This document shows, in pieces, positions 9,115-19,052 of a stretch of 64,000 bases of DNA. The notes beneath the pieces are model-generated. The model saw nothing but the letters and a program-made list of their open reading frames with translations, ran no database searches and was not told the DNA's origin. The position numbers and the translations under genes are program-made. The stretch comes from Flavonifractor sp. An100 (GTDB lineage: Bacteria; Bacillota; Clostridia; Oscillospirales; Oscillospiraceae), in NCBI RefSeq assembly GCF_002161175.1, contig NZ_NFMA01000011.1, forward strand, positions 1 to 64,000, in the 5' to 3' direction. Numbering within the stretch: the first letter of the stretch is position 1; each line of letters starts with the position of its first letter.

Positions 9115-9125
9115 CCAAACATAAA

Positions 9126-9148
9126 GTCCAAGGGCGGAACCCTTGGAC
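9126..9148 (+). other. 5'-terminal hairpin of the ara mRNA
   Basis: GTCCAAGGG (9126-9134) pairs perfectly with CCCTTGGAC (9140-9148) over a five-base loop. It begins about five bases after the predicted transcription start and has no T-run, so it is not a terminator. It may protect the 5' end against RNase J/RppH-type decay. Confidence 0.6.
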
Positions 9149-9183
9149 ACCTGCAAAATCGATATAGATTGGAGAGTTTAGGA

Positions 9184-10281
9184 ATGAAAAAGAAACTGCT
9201 TGCTCTGACCCTTGCTCTGGCTATGTCTCTGGCTCTTGCCGCCTGTGGAGGCACTTCCAGCTCCTCCAGCTCCGCTGGTTCCGCCGGTTCCGCTGGCTCT
9301 GCCGGATCTGCCGGTTCCGCCGGCTCCGCTTCCGGCAGCGATGGCGATGTGATCTCCGTTGGCTTCGCTCAGGTGGGTCACGAGTCCGACTGGCGTACCG
9401 CTTCCACCAATTCCGCTTATGATGTGTTCTCCGAGGAGAACGGCTACGATCTGGTCTTCGTGGACTGCGACAACGACTCCGCCAAACAGCTGGAGGCCGT
9501 CCGCAACTTCATTCAGCAGGGCGTTGACTACATCATCATCGACCCCATCGTCTCCACCGGCTGGGACGCCGTCCTGACCGAGTGTGAGGATGCCGGTATC
9601 CCCGTCATCGTCATCGACCGTACCATCGACGACTCCGACAAGTACGTTTCCTGGGTCGGCTCCGACTTTAAGGTTGAGGGTCTGGCCTGCGGCGAGTGGC
9701 TGAAGGCCTATGCCGCTGACAAGGGCATCGCTGAGATCAATGCCCTGGTCATCGAGGGCTCCGTGGGCGCCTCCGCCACCATCGGCCGTACCGAGGGCTT
9801 CAAGGAGATCGCTGACCGTGAGGGCTGGAACATTCTGGACTCTCAGTCCGGTGACTTCACCGAGGCTGGCGGCCAGGAGGTTATGGAGTCCTACTGCCAG
9901 AGCTACAAGGGCCAGTTCAACGTGGTCATCTGCCAGAACGATAACGAGGCCGCCGGTGCTATGACCGCCATGGACAACGCCGGTATCACCTACGGTGTGG
10001 GCGGCGACGTGATCCTGGTGTCCTTCGATGCCAACAAGCCCTATGTCCAGATGGTTATGGACGGCAAGATCAACGCCAACTTCGAGTGCAACCCCATGGC
10101 TGCTCCCACTGTTGCTGAGATCATCGACCAGCTGGAGGCCGGTGAGACTCCCGAGAAGGAGATTTACGTGACTGAGTCCTGGTTCGCCGCTGAGGACAAC
10201 GTGGCTACCATCACCGTAAACGGTGAGGAGCAGCCCGTGATCCATGTCACCCAGGAAGTTCTGGACGGCCGTCCCTACTAA
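9184..10281 (+). CDS. Sugar ABC transporter substrate-binding lipoprotein, YtfQ type
   Basis: 365 residues from ATG 9184, behind a GGAGAG site. A lipoprotein signal peptide ends in a LAAC lipobox. A low-complexity Ser-Ala-Gly linker (residues ~30-50) then leads into a RbsB-like two-lobed binding domain. Several stretches match E. coli YtfQ: VGFAQVGHESDWR, AVRNFIQQGVDYI, PIVSTGWDAVL, GSVGAS and SQSGDFT. YtfQ binds galactofuranose and also arabinofuranose-like sugars. Here the gene heads the arabinose operon, so the likely cargo is L-arabinose, perhaps in furanose form. A terminator directly downstream should make it the most abundant product of the operon. Confidence 0.9.
   Translation: MKKKLLALTLALAMSLALAACGGTSSSSSSAGSAGSAGSAGSAGSAGSASGSDGDVISVGFAQVGHESDWRTASTNSAYDVFSEENGYDLVFVDCDNDSAKQLEAVRNFIQQGVDYIIIDPIVSTGWDAVLTECEDAGIPVIVIDRTIDDSDKYVSWVGSDFKVEGLACGEWLKAYAADKGIAEINALVIEGSVGASATIGRTEGFKEIADREGWNILDSQSGDFTEAGGQEVMESYCQSYKGQFNVVICQNDNEAAGAMTAMDNAGITYGVGGDVILVSFDANKPYVQMVMDGKINANFECNPMAAPTVAEIIDQLEAGETPEKEIYVTESWFAAEDNVATITVNGEEQPVIHVTQEVLDGRPY
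9271..9333 (+). repeat. Tandem 9-bp repeat encoding a Ser-Ala-Gly linker
   Basis: Seven adjacent copies of a nonamer of the type TCCGCYGGY encode repeated Ser-Ala-Gly triplets just after the lipobox of the binding protein. Such repeats can change copy number by slippage without a frameshift. Confidence 0.8.
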
Positions 10282-10307
10282 TTCAAACAACGCAGGTGTA
10301 AACCCCA

Positions 10308-10342
10308 GGGAGGACCCCGGTGAATCTCGGGTCCTCCCTTTT
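10308..10342 (+). terminator. Terminator between binding-protein and ATPase genes
   Basis: GGGAGGACCC (10308-10317) pairs perfectly with GGGTCCTCCC (10329-10338), followed by TTTT. It lies inside the operon with no clear new promoter after it, so it probably acts as a partial terminator that sets binding-protein excess. Confidence 0.8.
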
Positions 10343-10360
10343 AATACGAGGTGATCTGAT

Positions 10361-11881
10361 TTGGAAGAAAACATCGTTCTCACGGCACGGGGGATCAGCA
10401 TGACCTTCCCCGGAGTCAAGGCACTGGACAATGTGGATTTTACCCTGCGTAAAGGGGAGATCCACGCCCTCATGGGGGAAAACGGAGCGGGAAAGTCTAC
10501 CCTCATCAAGTGCCTGACCGGCATCAACGACTTTGAGGCCGGTGAAATTCGAGTGGCCGGCGTGGATGGGCCGGTGAAAAACCACTCCACTCTGGACGCC
10601 CAGCGGGTGGGGATCTCCACGGTGTACCAGGAGGTCAACCTGTGCCCCAATCTGAGCGTGGCAGAGAATCTGTACATCGGACGGGAGCCCATGACCCTCT
10701 TCCGCACCATCGACCGGCGGACCATGAACAAAAAGGCCGACGAGCTGGTCAAGCGTCTGGATATCAAGGTGGATGTCACCCAGAACCTGGAGAACTACTC
10801 CCTGGCCATCCAGCAGATGATCGCCATCGCCCGGGCGGTGGACATGGACTGCAAGGTTCTGATCCTGGACGAGCCCACCTCCTCTCTGGACGACAGCGAG
10901 GTGGAAAAGCTGTTTAACATGATGCTCCAGCTGAAGAAGCAGGGGGTCGGCATCGTCTTTGTCACCCACTTCCTGGAGCAGGTGTACGCGGTGTGTGACC
11001 GGATCACCGTACTGCGCAACGGAACCCTGGTGGGCGAGTATCCCGTTTCCGAGCTGCCCCGGGTAAAGCTGGTGGCCGCCATGATGGGCAAGGACTTTGA
11101 TGATCTGGCCTCCATCAAGCCCGAGGGCTTTACCTACGACGCCGACTCCCCCCTGGAGATTGAGGCCCGGGGGCTGAGCCACAAGGGAACCATCAAGCCC
11201 TTTGACCTGGATATTCATAAAGGAGAGGTCATTGGCCTGACCGGCCTGCTGGGCTCCGGCCGCAGCGAGCTGGCCCGGGCCATTTACGGCGCGGACAAGG
11301 CCCAGACGGGTACCTTGAAGGTGGGGGGCAAGCCCGCCAAAATCAGCCAGCCCATCGATGCCATGAATATGGGTATGGGTCTGCTGCCCGACGACCGGAA
11401 GGCGGAGGGTATCATCGGGGACCTGTCTGTGCGGGAGAATATTATCCTGGCCCTCCAGGCCAAGCGGGGCATGTTTAAGCAGCTCTCCCGGGCCAAGCAG
11501 GAGGAGATTGCCGACCGCTATATTGACCTGCTCCAAATCAAGACCGCCAGCCGGGAGACTCCCATCAAGCAGTTGTCCGGCGGTAACCAGCAAAAGGCCA
11601 TCCTGGCCCGCTGGCTGGCCACCGATCCCGACTTCCTGATTCTGGACGAGCCCACCCGAGGCATTGATATCGGCACCAAGACAGAGATCCAAAAGCTCAT
11701 CATCAAGCTGGCCGCAGAGGGCAAGAGCATCATGTTTATCTCCTCTGAGATCGAAGAAATGCTGCGTACCTGTAACCGCATGGCGGTTCTCCGGGACGGT
11801 GCTAAGGTGGCAGAGCTGGACGGCGAGCTGACCCAGGAGCGGGTTATGGCTGCCATCGCGGGAGGTGGGAAGGATGAGTAA
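10361..11881 (+). CDS. Sugar ABC transporter ATPase with two ABC domains, YtfR type
   Basis: 506 residues, starting at TTG 10361 behind GAGGTGA. There are two fused ATPase domains, as usual for monosaccharide (CUT2) importers. The first has an intact Walker A (GENGAGKST, residues 39-47) and Walker B (LILDEPTSSLD). The second has a degenerate Walker A (LLGSGRSE) but a good signature LSGGNQQK near 405 and Walker B LILDEPTRGID. Asymmetric domains of this kind are normal in the RbsA/YtfR family. It energises import of the sugar delivered by the upstream binding protein through the two downstream permeases. Confidence 0.92.
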   Translation: MEENIVLTARGISMTFPGVKALDNVDFTLRKGEIHALMGENGAGKSTLIKCLTGINDFEAGEIRVAGVDGPVKNHSTLDAQRVGISTVYQEVNLCPNLSVAENLYIGREPMTLFRTIDRRTMNKKADELVKRLDIKVDVTQNLENYSLAIQQMIAIARAVDMDCKVLILDEPTSSLDDSEVEKLFNMMLQLKKQGVGIVFVTHFLEQVYAVCDRITVLRNGTLVGEYPVSELPRVKLVAAMMGKDFDDLASIKPEGFTYDADSPLEIEARGLSHKGTIKPFDLDIHKGEVIGLTGLLGSGRSELARAIYGADKAQTGTLKVGGKPAKISQPIDAMNMGMGLLPDDRKAEGIIGDLSVRENIILALQAKRGMFKQLSRAKQEEIADRYIDLLQIKTASRETPIKQLSGGNQQKAILARWLATDPDFLILDEPTRGIDIGTKTEIQKLIIKLAAEGKSIMFISSEIEEMLRTCNRMAVLRDGAKVAELDGELTQERVMAAIAGGGKDE

Positions 11882-12953
11882 GCTGAAAAAACTCACCCAG
11901 CAGAAGCTGTTTCTGCCGGTGTTCTGTATGCTGCTGGTGCTGTGCGTCAATATCGTCTACGACGTGGCCCAGGGCAACGAATTTTATAACTTCTTTAAAA
12001 TCACCATTACCAACGACCTGCTCACCGGCCGTATCATCAACATCCTGAACCGGGGCAGTGAGGTGGCTATCCTGGCCATCGGCATGACCCTGGTGGTATC
12101 TGCCTCCGCCGGTACCGATATTTCCGTGGGCTCGGTCATGTCTCTGTGCGCCTCCTTCTGCTGCATGCTGGTGGCCGGCTTCGGCGTGTCCTCGGTAAAC
12201 AGCGCCGAGGAGTTTGCCATGCCTCTGGCGGTGGGCCTCATCGGCGCACTGCTCATGGGCTGCCTGTGCGGCGCCTTCAACGGAGCTCTGGTGGCTTACC
12301 TGAATATCCAGCCCATGGTGGCCACCCTGATTTTGTGGTCGGCCGCCCGGGCCATCGGCCTGTTGCTGTGCAACAACCTGATCGTCTACATCCGCGTGCC
12401 GGAATACGGCGTGTTCGGCGGCTATATCGGCCCCGTGCCCACCCCTATTATCATTGCGGCGGTGTGTGTGGCCATCGTGTCCGTGGTGCTGAAGAAGACC
12501 GCCATGGGCATGTACATCCAGTCTGTTGGCATCAACAAGAAGGCCAGCCGTATCGCCGGCCTCAATTCTAAGCGCATTATCTTTGTCTGCTACCTGGTGT
12601 GCGGCCTGTGTGCCGGCATCGCCGGCATTGTGGCTTCCTCCCGAATCACCAGCGCCGACTCCAACAACATCGGCCTGGACATGGAGCTGGACGCCATCCT
12701 GGCGGTGGCCCTGGGCGGCAACAGCTTGGGCGGCGGCCGGTTCAATCTGGCTGGCTCCATCATCGGCGCCTATACCATCCAGGCCATTACCACCACCATG
12801 CTGGCCATGGGTGTGTCCACTGCGGTCAACCCGGTGTTTAAGGCGGTTATCGTCATTGCCATTGTGGCGGTGCAGGCACCCCCGGTGAAGGCCTGGTTCA
12901 AAAAGCGGGCCGCTGCGAAAGCGGTCGTCCAGAAGGAGGTGGCCCGGGTATGA
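11874..12953 (+). CDS. Sugar ABC transporter permease, YtfT type
   Basis: 359 residues from ATG 11874, behind GGAGGTGGGAAGG and overlapping the ATPase gene by 8 bases. About eight to ten hydrophobic segments are visible. The RbsC-family signature is present: TLVVSASAGTDISVGSVMSL in the N-terminal half and a VALGGNSLGGG loop in the C-terminal half. It is the first of two permeases in the same order as E. coli ytfQ-ytfR-ytfT-yjfF. The two permeases probably form a heterodimeric membrane channel. Confidence 0.9.
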   Translation: MSKLKKLTQQKLFLPVFCMLLVLCVNIVYDVAQGNEFYNFFKITITNDLLTGRIINILNRGSEVAILAIGMTLVVSASAGTDISVGSVMSLCASFCCMLVAGFGVSSVNSAEEFAMPLAVGLIGALLMGCLCGAFNGALVAYLNIQPMVATLILWSAARAIGLLLCNNLIVYIRVPEYGVFGGYIGPVPTPIIIAAVCVAIVSVVLKKTAMGMYIQSVGINKKASRIAGLNSKRIIFVCYLVCGLCAGIAGIVASSRITSADSNNIGLDMELDAILAVALGGNSLGGGRFNLAGSIIGAYTIQAITTTMLAMGVSTAVNPVFKAVIVIAIVAVQAPPVKAWFKKRAAAKAVVQKEVARV

Positions 12954-13996
12954 GCAAACAGGCTGAGGCAATCAAAGAGCGCAAGCAGATCAATGGAAAC
13001 ACCATGCTGCTGCTCATCACCATCCTGCTGTTTATCGCCCTGTATGCCGCCGGCTGCGTGGCCTACTCCAGCAAGGGCTTTACCAATTTGCAGACCTTCC
13101 TGAACCTGTTCCGGACCAACGCGGGCCTGATCTGTGTGGCCTGCGGCATGACCTGCGTGATGCTCACCGGAGGCATCGACATCTCCGTGGGCTCCCTGGT
13201 GGCACTGGACTGTATGCTCCTGGCCTACGGCATGAGCGAGTGGCAGCTCAGCGCCCCGGTGATGGTGGCTCTGGTGCTGATCATCGGCGTGGTGTTCGGT
13301 CTGGTCCAGGGCTACTGTGTGGGCTACCTCCAGATCCAGCCCTTTATCGTCACCATGGCCGGTATGTTCTTTGCCCGAGGCATGACGGCGGTCATCTCCA
13401 CCAATCAGCTCTCCATTACCGCGGAGATCAACCAACTGTTTTATGATGTGGCCAACTTCCGCATCTATCTGCCCTTTGGAGGCACCGTCAACCGGGCGGG
13501 CAAGCTCATCATGCCCTACATCGGCATCGGTGTGGTGATCGCTCTGGTGGTACTGGTGGTCATTTTCCTTGTGCTGCGCTATACTAAGTTCGGCCGCTCC
13601 CTCTATGCCGTGGGCGGTAGTGAGCAGAGCGCGGCCATGATGGGCCTGGACGTGAAGAAGACCAAGCTGAAGGCCTACGTCCTCTCCTCCTTCCTGTGCT
13701 CCATCGGAGGTATCTGCTACTGCATGAACACCATGTCCGCCAGCGTCAGTCAGGCCACCGGTATGGAGATGGATGCCATCTCCTCCGCCGTCATCGGCGG
13801 CACCCTCCTCACCGGAGGCGTGGGCAATGTGATTGGCACCCTCTTCGGCGTGCTCATCAACGGTACCATTTCCACCATCGTGCAGACCAACGGCAAGCTG
13901 GCCTCCTCCTGGCCCAATATTCTCACTGCCGCTCTGCTGTGCTTCTTCATCGTGCTTCAGAGTATCTTTGCCAAACTGAAGGAAAAGAACAAGTGA
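12950..13996 (+). CDS. Sugar ABC transporter permease, YjfF type
   Basis: 348 residues, starting at an ATGA overlap with the previous permease. It is RbsC-like, with the motif [16 protein letters not shown] near residue 65 and [16 protein letters not shown] in a cytoplasmic loop. It is the second half of a two-permease importer, as in YtfT/YjfF, and should pair with the upstream product. Tight overlaps indicate translational coupling across the transporter genes. Confidence 0.9.
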   Translation: MSKQAEAIKERKQINGNTMLLLITILLFIALYAAGCVAYSSKGFTNLQTFLNLFRTNAGLICVACGMTCVMLTGGIDISVGSLVALDCMLLAYGMSEWQLSAPVMVALVLIIGVVFGLVQGYCVGYLQIQPFIVTMAGMFFARGMTAVISTNQLSITAEINQLFYDVANFRIYLPFGGTVNRAGKLIMPYIGIGVVIALVVLVVIFLVLRYTKFGRSLYAVGGSEQSAAMMGLDVKKTKLKAYVLSSFLCSIGGICYCMNTMSASVSQATGMEMDAISSAVIGGTLLTGGVGNVIGTLFGVLINGTISTIVQTNGKLASSWPNILTAALLCFFIVLQSIFAKLKEKNK

Positions 13997-14010
13997 CGGA
14001 GGCCCTTTGT

Positions 14011-15606
14011 ATGGATAAAACTGAAATGATCCGCACAGGCAATGTCTGCCTGGGCATTGAGCTTGGCTCCACCCGCATCAAGGCGGTTCTCATTGGTCCT
14101 GACCACGCCCCTCTGGCGTCCGGGGACTACATGTGGGAAAACCGCCTGGAGGACGGCTACTGGACCTACCACCTGGATGAGGTGTGGAGCGGCCTGCAGG
14201 CGGCCTATGCCGCCCTGCGGGCGGATGTGGAGGGGCGCTATGGGGAGAAGCTAGGTCAGATCAAGGCCATGGGCTTTTCCGCCATGATGCACGGCTACCT
14301 CCCTCTGGACGAGAAGGGGGAGGCCTTGGCCGCCTTCCGCACCTGGCGCAACACCACCACCGGCCGGGCCGCCCAGGCCCTGACGGAGCGGTTCTCCTTC
14401 AACATCCCCCAGCGCTGGTCCATTGCCCACCTCTATCAGGCCATGCTCAACGGGGAGGAGCATGTGCACCGCATCGCCTACCTCACCACCCTGGCCGGCT
14501 ACGTCCACTATAAGCTCACCGGAAGAAAGGTGTTGGGCGTGGGAGAGGCCAGCGGTATGTTCCCCATCGACAGTGACACCCGGGACTACGACCAGACCAT
14601 GGTGGAGTCCTTTGATGTCCTGGCCGGCGAGATGGGCTACTCCTGGAAGCTGCGGGACATCCTGCCCCAGGTGCTGTGCGCCGGGGACGAGGCCGGTACC
14701 CTCACGGCGGAGGGGGCCAAGCTGCTGGATCCCACCGGCCAGCTTCCGGCGGGTATTCCTCTGGCCCCGCCTGAGGGCGACGCGGGCACCGGCATGGCGG
14801 CCACCAACGCGGTGGCCAAGCGTACGGGCAATGTGTCGGCGGGCACCAGCGTGTTTGCCATGATCGTGCTGGAGAAGGCCCTGTCCAAGGTGTACCCGGA
14901 AATTGATATGGTGACCACCCCAGACGGAGCACCAGTGGCCATGGTCCACTGCAACAACTGCACCAATGAGATTAACGCCTGGGCCCAGGTGTTCAAAGGC
15001 TTCCTGGAGGCCCTGGGCCAGACGCCCGACATGAACCAGATTTTTACCGCCATGTTCCAGTCCGCCCAGGCGGGAGAACGGGACGGCGGTGGACTGCTGC
15101 TCTACAACTACCTCTCCGGTGAGCCCATCACCGGTTTGGAGGAGGGACGGCCCCTGCTGGTCCGTACCCCCGAGGCCCAGCTCACCTTTGCCAACTTTAT
15201 GCGGGCCCAGCTTTACTCCGCCCTGGCCACCCTGAAGATCGGCCTGGACATCCTGGCACAGGAGCAGGTGAATGTGGACCGGCTGCTGGGCCACGGCGGA
15301 TTCTTCAAAACCCCGGTGGTGGGACAGAAGATCCTGGCCGCCGCCGCGGGAGCTCCCGTGTCCGTCATGGAGACGGCCGGCGAGGGCGGCCCCTGGGGCA
15401 TGGCGCTGCTGGCTGCCTATATGGTCAACCGGCAGGAGGGAGAGACGCTGGAGCACTATCTGGATCATCAGGTCTTTGCGGGACAGCAGGTCTCCACCCA
15501 GAGCCCGGATGCGGAGGACCGGGAGGGCTTTGCCCGCTTCCTGGGTCGGTACGCCAAGGCGCTGGCGGTGGAACGGACCGCTGTGGAGTGTGTTCAGGAG
15601 GACTGA
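14011..15606 (+). CDS. araB: FGGY-family carbohydrate kinase, probable L-ribulokinase
   Basis: 531 residues from ATG 14011 with an ACGGAGG site; the frame is open further upstream but that part lies inside the permease gene. The ATP-fold phosphate loop [15 protein letters not shown] is near residue 15 and the C-terminal half has [19 protein letters not shown]. It should phosphorylate L-ribulose to L-ribulose 5-phosphate. The role is assigned from its position between the transporter and araA/araD, since FGGY kinases are hard to separate by motif. It differs from the E. coli AraB pattern and could be called a xylulokinase-like enzyme by automatic tools. Confidence 0.82.
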   Translation: MDKTEMIRTGNVCLGIELGSTRIKAVLIGPDHAPLASGDYMWENRLEDGYWTYHLDEVWSGLQAAYAALRADVEGRYGEKLGQIKAMGFSAMMHGYLPLDEKGEALAAFRTWRNTTTGRAAQALTERFSFNIPQRWSIAHLYQAMLNGEEHVHRIAYLTTLAGYVHYKLTGRKVLGVGEASGMFPIDSDTRDYDQTMVESFDVLAGEMGYSWKLRDILPQVLCAGDEAGTLTAEGAKLLDPTGQLPAGIPLAPPEGDAGTGMAATNAVAKRTGNVSAGTSVFAMIVLEKALSKVYPEIDMVTTPDGAPVAMVHCNNCTNEINAWAQVFKGFLEALGQTPDMNQIFTAMFQSAQAGERDGGGLLLYNYLSGEPITGLEEGRPLLVRTPEAQLTFANFMRAQLYSALATLKIGLDILAQEQVNVDRLLGHGGFFKTPVVGQKILAAAAGAPVSVMETAGEGGPWGMALLAAYMVNRQEGETLEHYLDHQVFAGQQVSTQSPDAEDREGFARFLGRYAKALAVERTAVECVQED

Positions 15607-15646
15607 GCGGCAGCGCTCGGTCCGGTAAGGAATGGAGGTAATTCTG

Positions 15647-17131
15647 ATGAATATGAAGGACAAGGAATTTTGGTTTGTAGTGGGCAGTCAGTTCCTGTAC
15701 GGCCCTGAGGTGCTGGAGATCGTGGCCGCCCGGGCCGCCGAGATGGCCGAGAAGCTCAATGCCTCCGGAAACCTGCCCTGCAAGCTGGTGTACAAGGTGA
15801 CCGCCAAGACCAACAAGGAGATCGCCGACGTGGTCAAGGAGGCCAACTACAACGACAACTGCTGCGGCATCATCACCTGGTGCCACACCTTCTCCCCCTC
15901 GAAAATGTGGATCAACGGCTTTGTGAACCTGCAGAAGCCCTACTGCCACTTCGCCACCCAGTATAACCGGGAGATCCCCAACGAGGAGATCGACATGGAC
16001 TTCATGAACCTGAACCAGGCCGCCCACGGCGACCGGGAGCACGGATTCATTGCCGCCCGGCTGCGCATGCCCCGGAAGGTCATCGCCGGCTACTGGCAGG
16101 ACGAGGACGTACAGAAGCGTCTGGGCGACTGGATGCGGGCAGCTGTGGGCGTGGCCTACAGCAAGAGCCTGAAGGTCATGCGCTTCGGGGATAACATGCG
16201 GGAAGTGGCCGTCACCGAGGGCGACAAGGTGGAGGTCCAGGCCAAGCTGGGCTGGCAGGTGAACACCTGGGCCGTGGGCGACCTGGTGAAGGTGATGAAC
16301 GAGGTCACCGACCAGGAGATCGACGCGCTGGTGGAGACCTATAAGGCCTCCTACGACATTGCCACCGATAACCTGGCGGCCATCCGCTACCAGGCCCGGG
16401 AAGAGATCGCCATGAAGAAGATGCTGGACGCCGAGGGGTGTAAGGCTTTCTCCAACACCTTCCAAGACCTGTACGGCATGGAGCAGCTGCCTGGCCTGGC
16501 CAGCCAGCACCTGATGGCTCAGGGCTACGGCTACGGCGGCGAGGGTGACTGGAAGGTGGCCGCCATGACCACCATCATGAAGGCCATGGGCGAAAATGGA
16601 AACGGTGCCTCCGCATTTATGGAGGACTATACCTATCATCTGGTCCCCGGCCAGGAGTACAGCCTGGGCGCCCATATGCTGGAGGTGTGCCCCTCTCTGG
16701 CTGCCGGAAAGCCCCGCATTGAGACCCACCACCTGGGCATCGGGATGAACGAGAAGGACCCCGCCCGCCTGGTCTTTGAGGGCAAGGAAGGGGACGCCAT
16801 CGTGGTCAGCCTCATCGACATGGGCGGCCGCCTGCGTCTGATCTGCCAGGATATCCACTGCGTCAAGCCCATCATGCCCATGCCGAACCTCCCTGTGGCC
16901 CGGGTCATGTGGCAGGCCGAGCCCAGCCTCACCACCGGCGTGGAGTGCTGGATCACTGCCGGTGGCGCCCACCACACCGTACTCAGCTACGACGTCACCG
17001 CCGAGCAGATGAAGGATTGGGCCAATATGATGGACATTGAGTTTGTCCACATCACCAAGGATACCACGGTGGAGGGGTTGGAGCAGCAGCTGTTCCTCAA
17101 TGATATTGCCTGGAAGCTGAAGAATCTGTAA
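15647..17131 (+). CDS. araA: L-arabinose isomerase
   Basis: 494 residues, close to the usual 495-500. Of three near ATGs, the one at 15647 has the best spacing (8 bases) from GGAGG. Typical stretches are [13 protein letters not shown] at the N-terminus, [22 protein letters not shown] and [17 protein letters not shown]. The enzyme converts L-arabinose to L-ribulose with a divalent metal; the conserved Glu and His ligands lie in the segments quoted. It is cytoplasmic and the first enzyme of the pathway. It sits directly behind the kinase gene. Confidence 0.96.
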   Translation: MNMKDKEFWFVVGSQFLYGPEVLEIVAARAAEMAEKLNASGNLPCKLVYKVTAKTNKEIADVVKEANYNDNCCGIITWCHTFSPSKMWINGFVNLQKPYCHFATQYNREIPNEEIDMDFMNLNQAAHGDREHGFIAARLRMPRKVIAGYWQDEDVQKRLGDWMRAAVGVAYSKSLKVMRFGDNMREVAVTEGDKVEVQAKLGWQVNTWAVGDLVKVMNEVTDQEIDALVETYKASYDIATDNLAAIRYQAREEIAMKKMLDAEGCKAFSNTFQDLYGMEQLPGLASQHLMAQGYGYGGEGDWKVAAMTTIMKAMGENGNGASAFMEDYTYHLVPGQEYSLGAHMLEVCPSLAAGKPRIETHHLGIGMNEKDPARLVFEGKEGDAIVVSLIDMGGRLRLICQDIHCVKPIMPMPNLPVARVMWQAEPSLTTGVECWITAGGAHHTVLSYDVTAEQMKDWANMMDIEFVHITKDTTVEGLEQQLFLNDIAWKLKNL

Positions 17132-17146
17132 GAGTAAGCCGAATGT

Positions 17147-17177
17147 GCCGCCGGGCAGCTCCCCGCTGTCCGGCGGC
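17147..17177 (+). other. Intercistronic hairpin between araA and araD
   Basis: GCCGCCGG (17147-17154) pairs with CCGGCGGC (17170-17177). The pairing continues inward through GCAGC/GCTGT to a five-base loop, giving a 13-bp stem with one G-U pair. There is no T-run. It is probably an RNA-stability or processing element rather than a terminator. Confidence 0.6.
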
Positions 17178-17199
17178 CTGCTTGAAAGGAGTATATGCA

Positions 17200-17898
17200 A
17201 TGCTGGAAGAACTGAAACAGCAGGTCTGTGAGGCGAATCTTCTCCTGCCCAAGCACGGGCTGGTCACCTTTACCTGGGGCAACGTGTCCGGGGTGGACCG
17301 GGAGCAGGGCCTGATGGTCATCAAGCCCTCCGGCGTGGAGTACGACGACATGGCCCCCGAGGACATGGTGGTGGTCAGCCTGGAGACCGGGGAGCGGGTG
17401 GAGGGGAAGTATAAGCCCTCCAGCGACACCGATACCCATCTGGCCCTCTACCGGGCCTTCCCCGCGCTGGGGGGGATCGTCCACACCCACAGCCGCTGGG
17501 CCACCTCCTTTGCCCAGGCGGGCAGGGGCGTGCCCGCCATGGGCACCACCCAGGGGGACTATTTCTACGGGGAGATCCCCTGCACCCGGAAGATGACCCC
17601 CGAGGAGATCGCCGGAAAATATGAGCTGGAGACGGGCAATGTGATCATCGAGACCTTCCGCACCCGGAACATCGACCCCGCCCAGGTCCCCGCCGTCCTG
17701 GTCTACAGCCACGGACCCTTTGCCTGGGGCACCGATCCCTTCAACGCGGTGCACAACGCCGTGGTGCTGGAGGAAGTGGCCTTTATGGACTTCCATGCCA
17801 TGGCCCTCACCCCCGGCCTGCCCCCCATGCAGCAGGAGCTGCTGGATAAGCACTATCTTCGCAAGCACGGACCCGGGGCCTACTACGGCCAGGGCTGA
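17200..17898 (+). CDS. araD: L-ribulose-5-phosphate 4-epimerase
   Basis: 232 residues from ATG 17200 behind AAAGGAG. It is a class II aldolase/epimerase fold. The start [20 protein letters not shown] is very close to known AraD. The zinc site is visible as HTHS near residue 95 and SHGPF near 170. The enzyme converts L-ribulose 5-phosphate to D-xylulose 5-phosphate, which enters the pentose phosphate/phosphoketolase routes. Length matches the family (231). Confidence 0.96.
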   Translation: MLEELKQQVCEANLLLPKHGLVTFTWGNVSGVDREQGLMVIKPSGVEYDDMAPEDMVVVSLETGERVEGKYKPSSDTDTHLALYRAFPALGGIVHTHSRWATSFAQAGRGVPAMGTTQGDYFYGEIPCTRKMTPEEIAGKYELETGNVIIETFRTRNIDPAQVPAVLVYSHGPFAWGTDPFNAVHNAVVLEEVAFMDFHAMALTPGLPPMQQELLDKHYLRKHGPGAYYGQG

Positions 17899-17913
17899 CC
17901 GGGAGGCATTGCT

Positions 17914-18966
17914 ATGGAAGGAACGAATATCCGCCCCTTTGGGGTCATGCCCGACGGGCAGACGGTGGAGGAAGTCGTGCTGCGCCAGGGGGAGACCTCC
18001 TGTTCCATCCTCACCTACGGCGGGGCGCTGCGCTCTCTGGTAGTTCCCGACCGGGAGGGAAAGCCGGTGGATGTGCTGCTGGGCTTCGACCGGCTGGAGG
18101 ACTATCGCAAGCAGGATAAATTCCTGGGGGCTCTGGTGGGCCGATACGCCAACCGCATCGGGGACAGCCGATTTTCCCTGGGGGGTACTACCTATACCCT
18201 GCGGGCCAACGACGGAAAAAATCATCTCCACGGCGGGCCGGAGGGGTTTGATAAGCAGGTCTGGAGGGTGGAACGGGTGACCAACAATAGCCTGACCCTG
18301 GGGCTCTTCAGCCCGGACGGCCAGGAGGGGTACCCCGGTGACCTGGAGGTGCGGGTGACCTACACCCTGGCTCCCGGGGAGCTAACCCTGGATTATCGGG
18401 CCCAAAGCAGCCGGGACACCCTGTGTAACCTGACTAACCACGCCTATTTCAACCTCAACGGCCATCAAAGCGGCGCAGTGGAGGGGCAGTTCATGCAGAT
18501 CTTTGCCGACTCCTATACGCCCACCGACGGGGGCTCCATCCCCACCGGGGAGATCGCCAGGGTGGAGGGAACTCCCATGGACCTGCGCAGCGGGGTGCTC
18601 ATCGGCGCCCATGTGGAGGCCCCCTTCCCTCAGCTGACCCTAGCGGGGGGCTATGACCACAACTGGGTGCTGTCCCAGGCGGAGGAGGGACCAGCTCTGG
18701 CGGCCAGAGCCTGGTCGGAGGAGTCGGGAATCCAACTGGAGACCTACACCACCATGCCGGGACTGCAATTTTATTCGGGGAACTATCTGGACGGCTGTCC
18801 GACGGGAAAGGGGGGCGCGCCCTATGCCAAGCGCTGGGGCTTCTGCCTGGAGACCCAATTTTTCCCCGATTCCCCCCATCATTCCAATTTCCCCAGTGCC
18901 CTGCTGAAGGCAGGGGAGGGCTACCGCCACCAGACCACCTACCGCTTTTCCGTAAAGGAATCCTGA
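17914..18966 (+). CDS. galM: Aldose 1-epimerase (mutarotase)
   Basis: 350 residues, ATG 17914 behind GGGAGG, 15 bases after araD. GalM family features are GRYANRIGDSRFSL, the NDGKNHLHGG segment, NLTNHAYFNLNG with the catalytic His, and LETQFFPDSPHH with the likely catalytic Glu. Mutarotases interconvert alpha and beta anomers of sugars. As the last gene of the arabinose operon it probably acts on arabinose, supplying the anomer used by AraA. No signal peptide is present, so it is cytoplasmic. Confidence 0.92.
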   Translation: MEGTNIRPFGVMPDGQTVEEVVLRQGETSCSILTYGGALRSLVVPDREGKPVDVLLGFDRLEDYRKQDKFLGALVGRYANRIGDSRFSLGGTTYTLRANDGKNHLHGGPEGFDKQVWRVERVTNNSLTLGLFSPDGQEGYPGDLEVRVTYTLAPGELTLDYRAQSSRDTLCNLTNHAYFNLNGHQSGAVEGQFMQIFADSYTPTDGGSIPTGEIARVEGTPMDLRSGVLIGAHVEAPFPQLTLAGGYDHNWVLSQAEEGPALAARAWSEESGIQLETYTTMPGLQFYSGNYLDGCPTGKGGAPYAKRWGFCLETQFFPDSPHHSNFPSALLKAGEGYRHQTTYRFSVKES

Positions 18967-18990
18967 AGCGGACAGGGAGAATAAGGGAGA

Positions 18991-19033
18991 ACATACACGC
19001 ACCGGATGAGATCATCCGGTGCGTGTATGTTTA
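18991..19033 (+). terminator. End of the arabinose operon
   Basis: A 17-bp perfect stem pairs 18991-19007 with 19014-19030 over a short loop, followed by a weak TTT. The stem is strong enough to terminate although the T-run is short. Confidence 0.7.
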
Positions 19034-19052
19034 AGGGAAAAAGGAAGCTGGG

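Noticed and set aside
9178-10779. Minus-strand frames antisense to the arabinose binding protein and ATPase
   Set aside because: Both plus-strand genes have clear family motifs, signals and ribosome sites. The antisense translation is rich in Gly, Val and His and has none.
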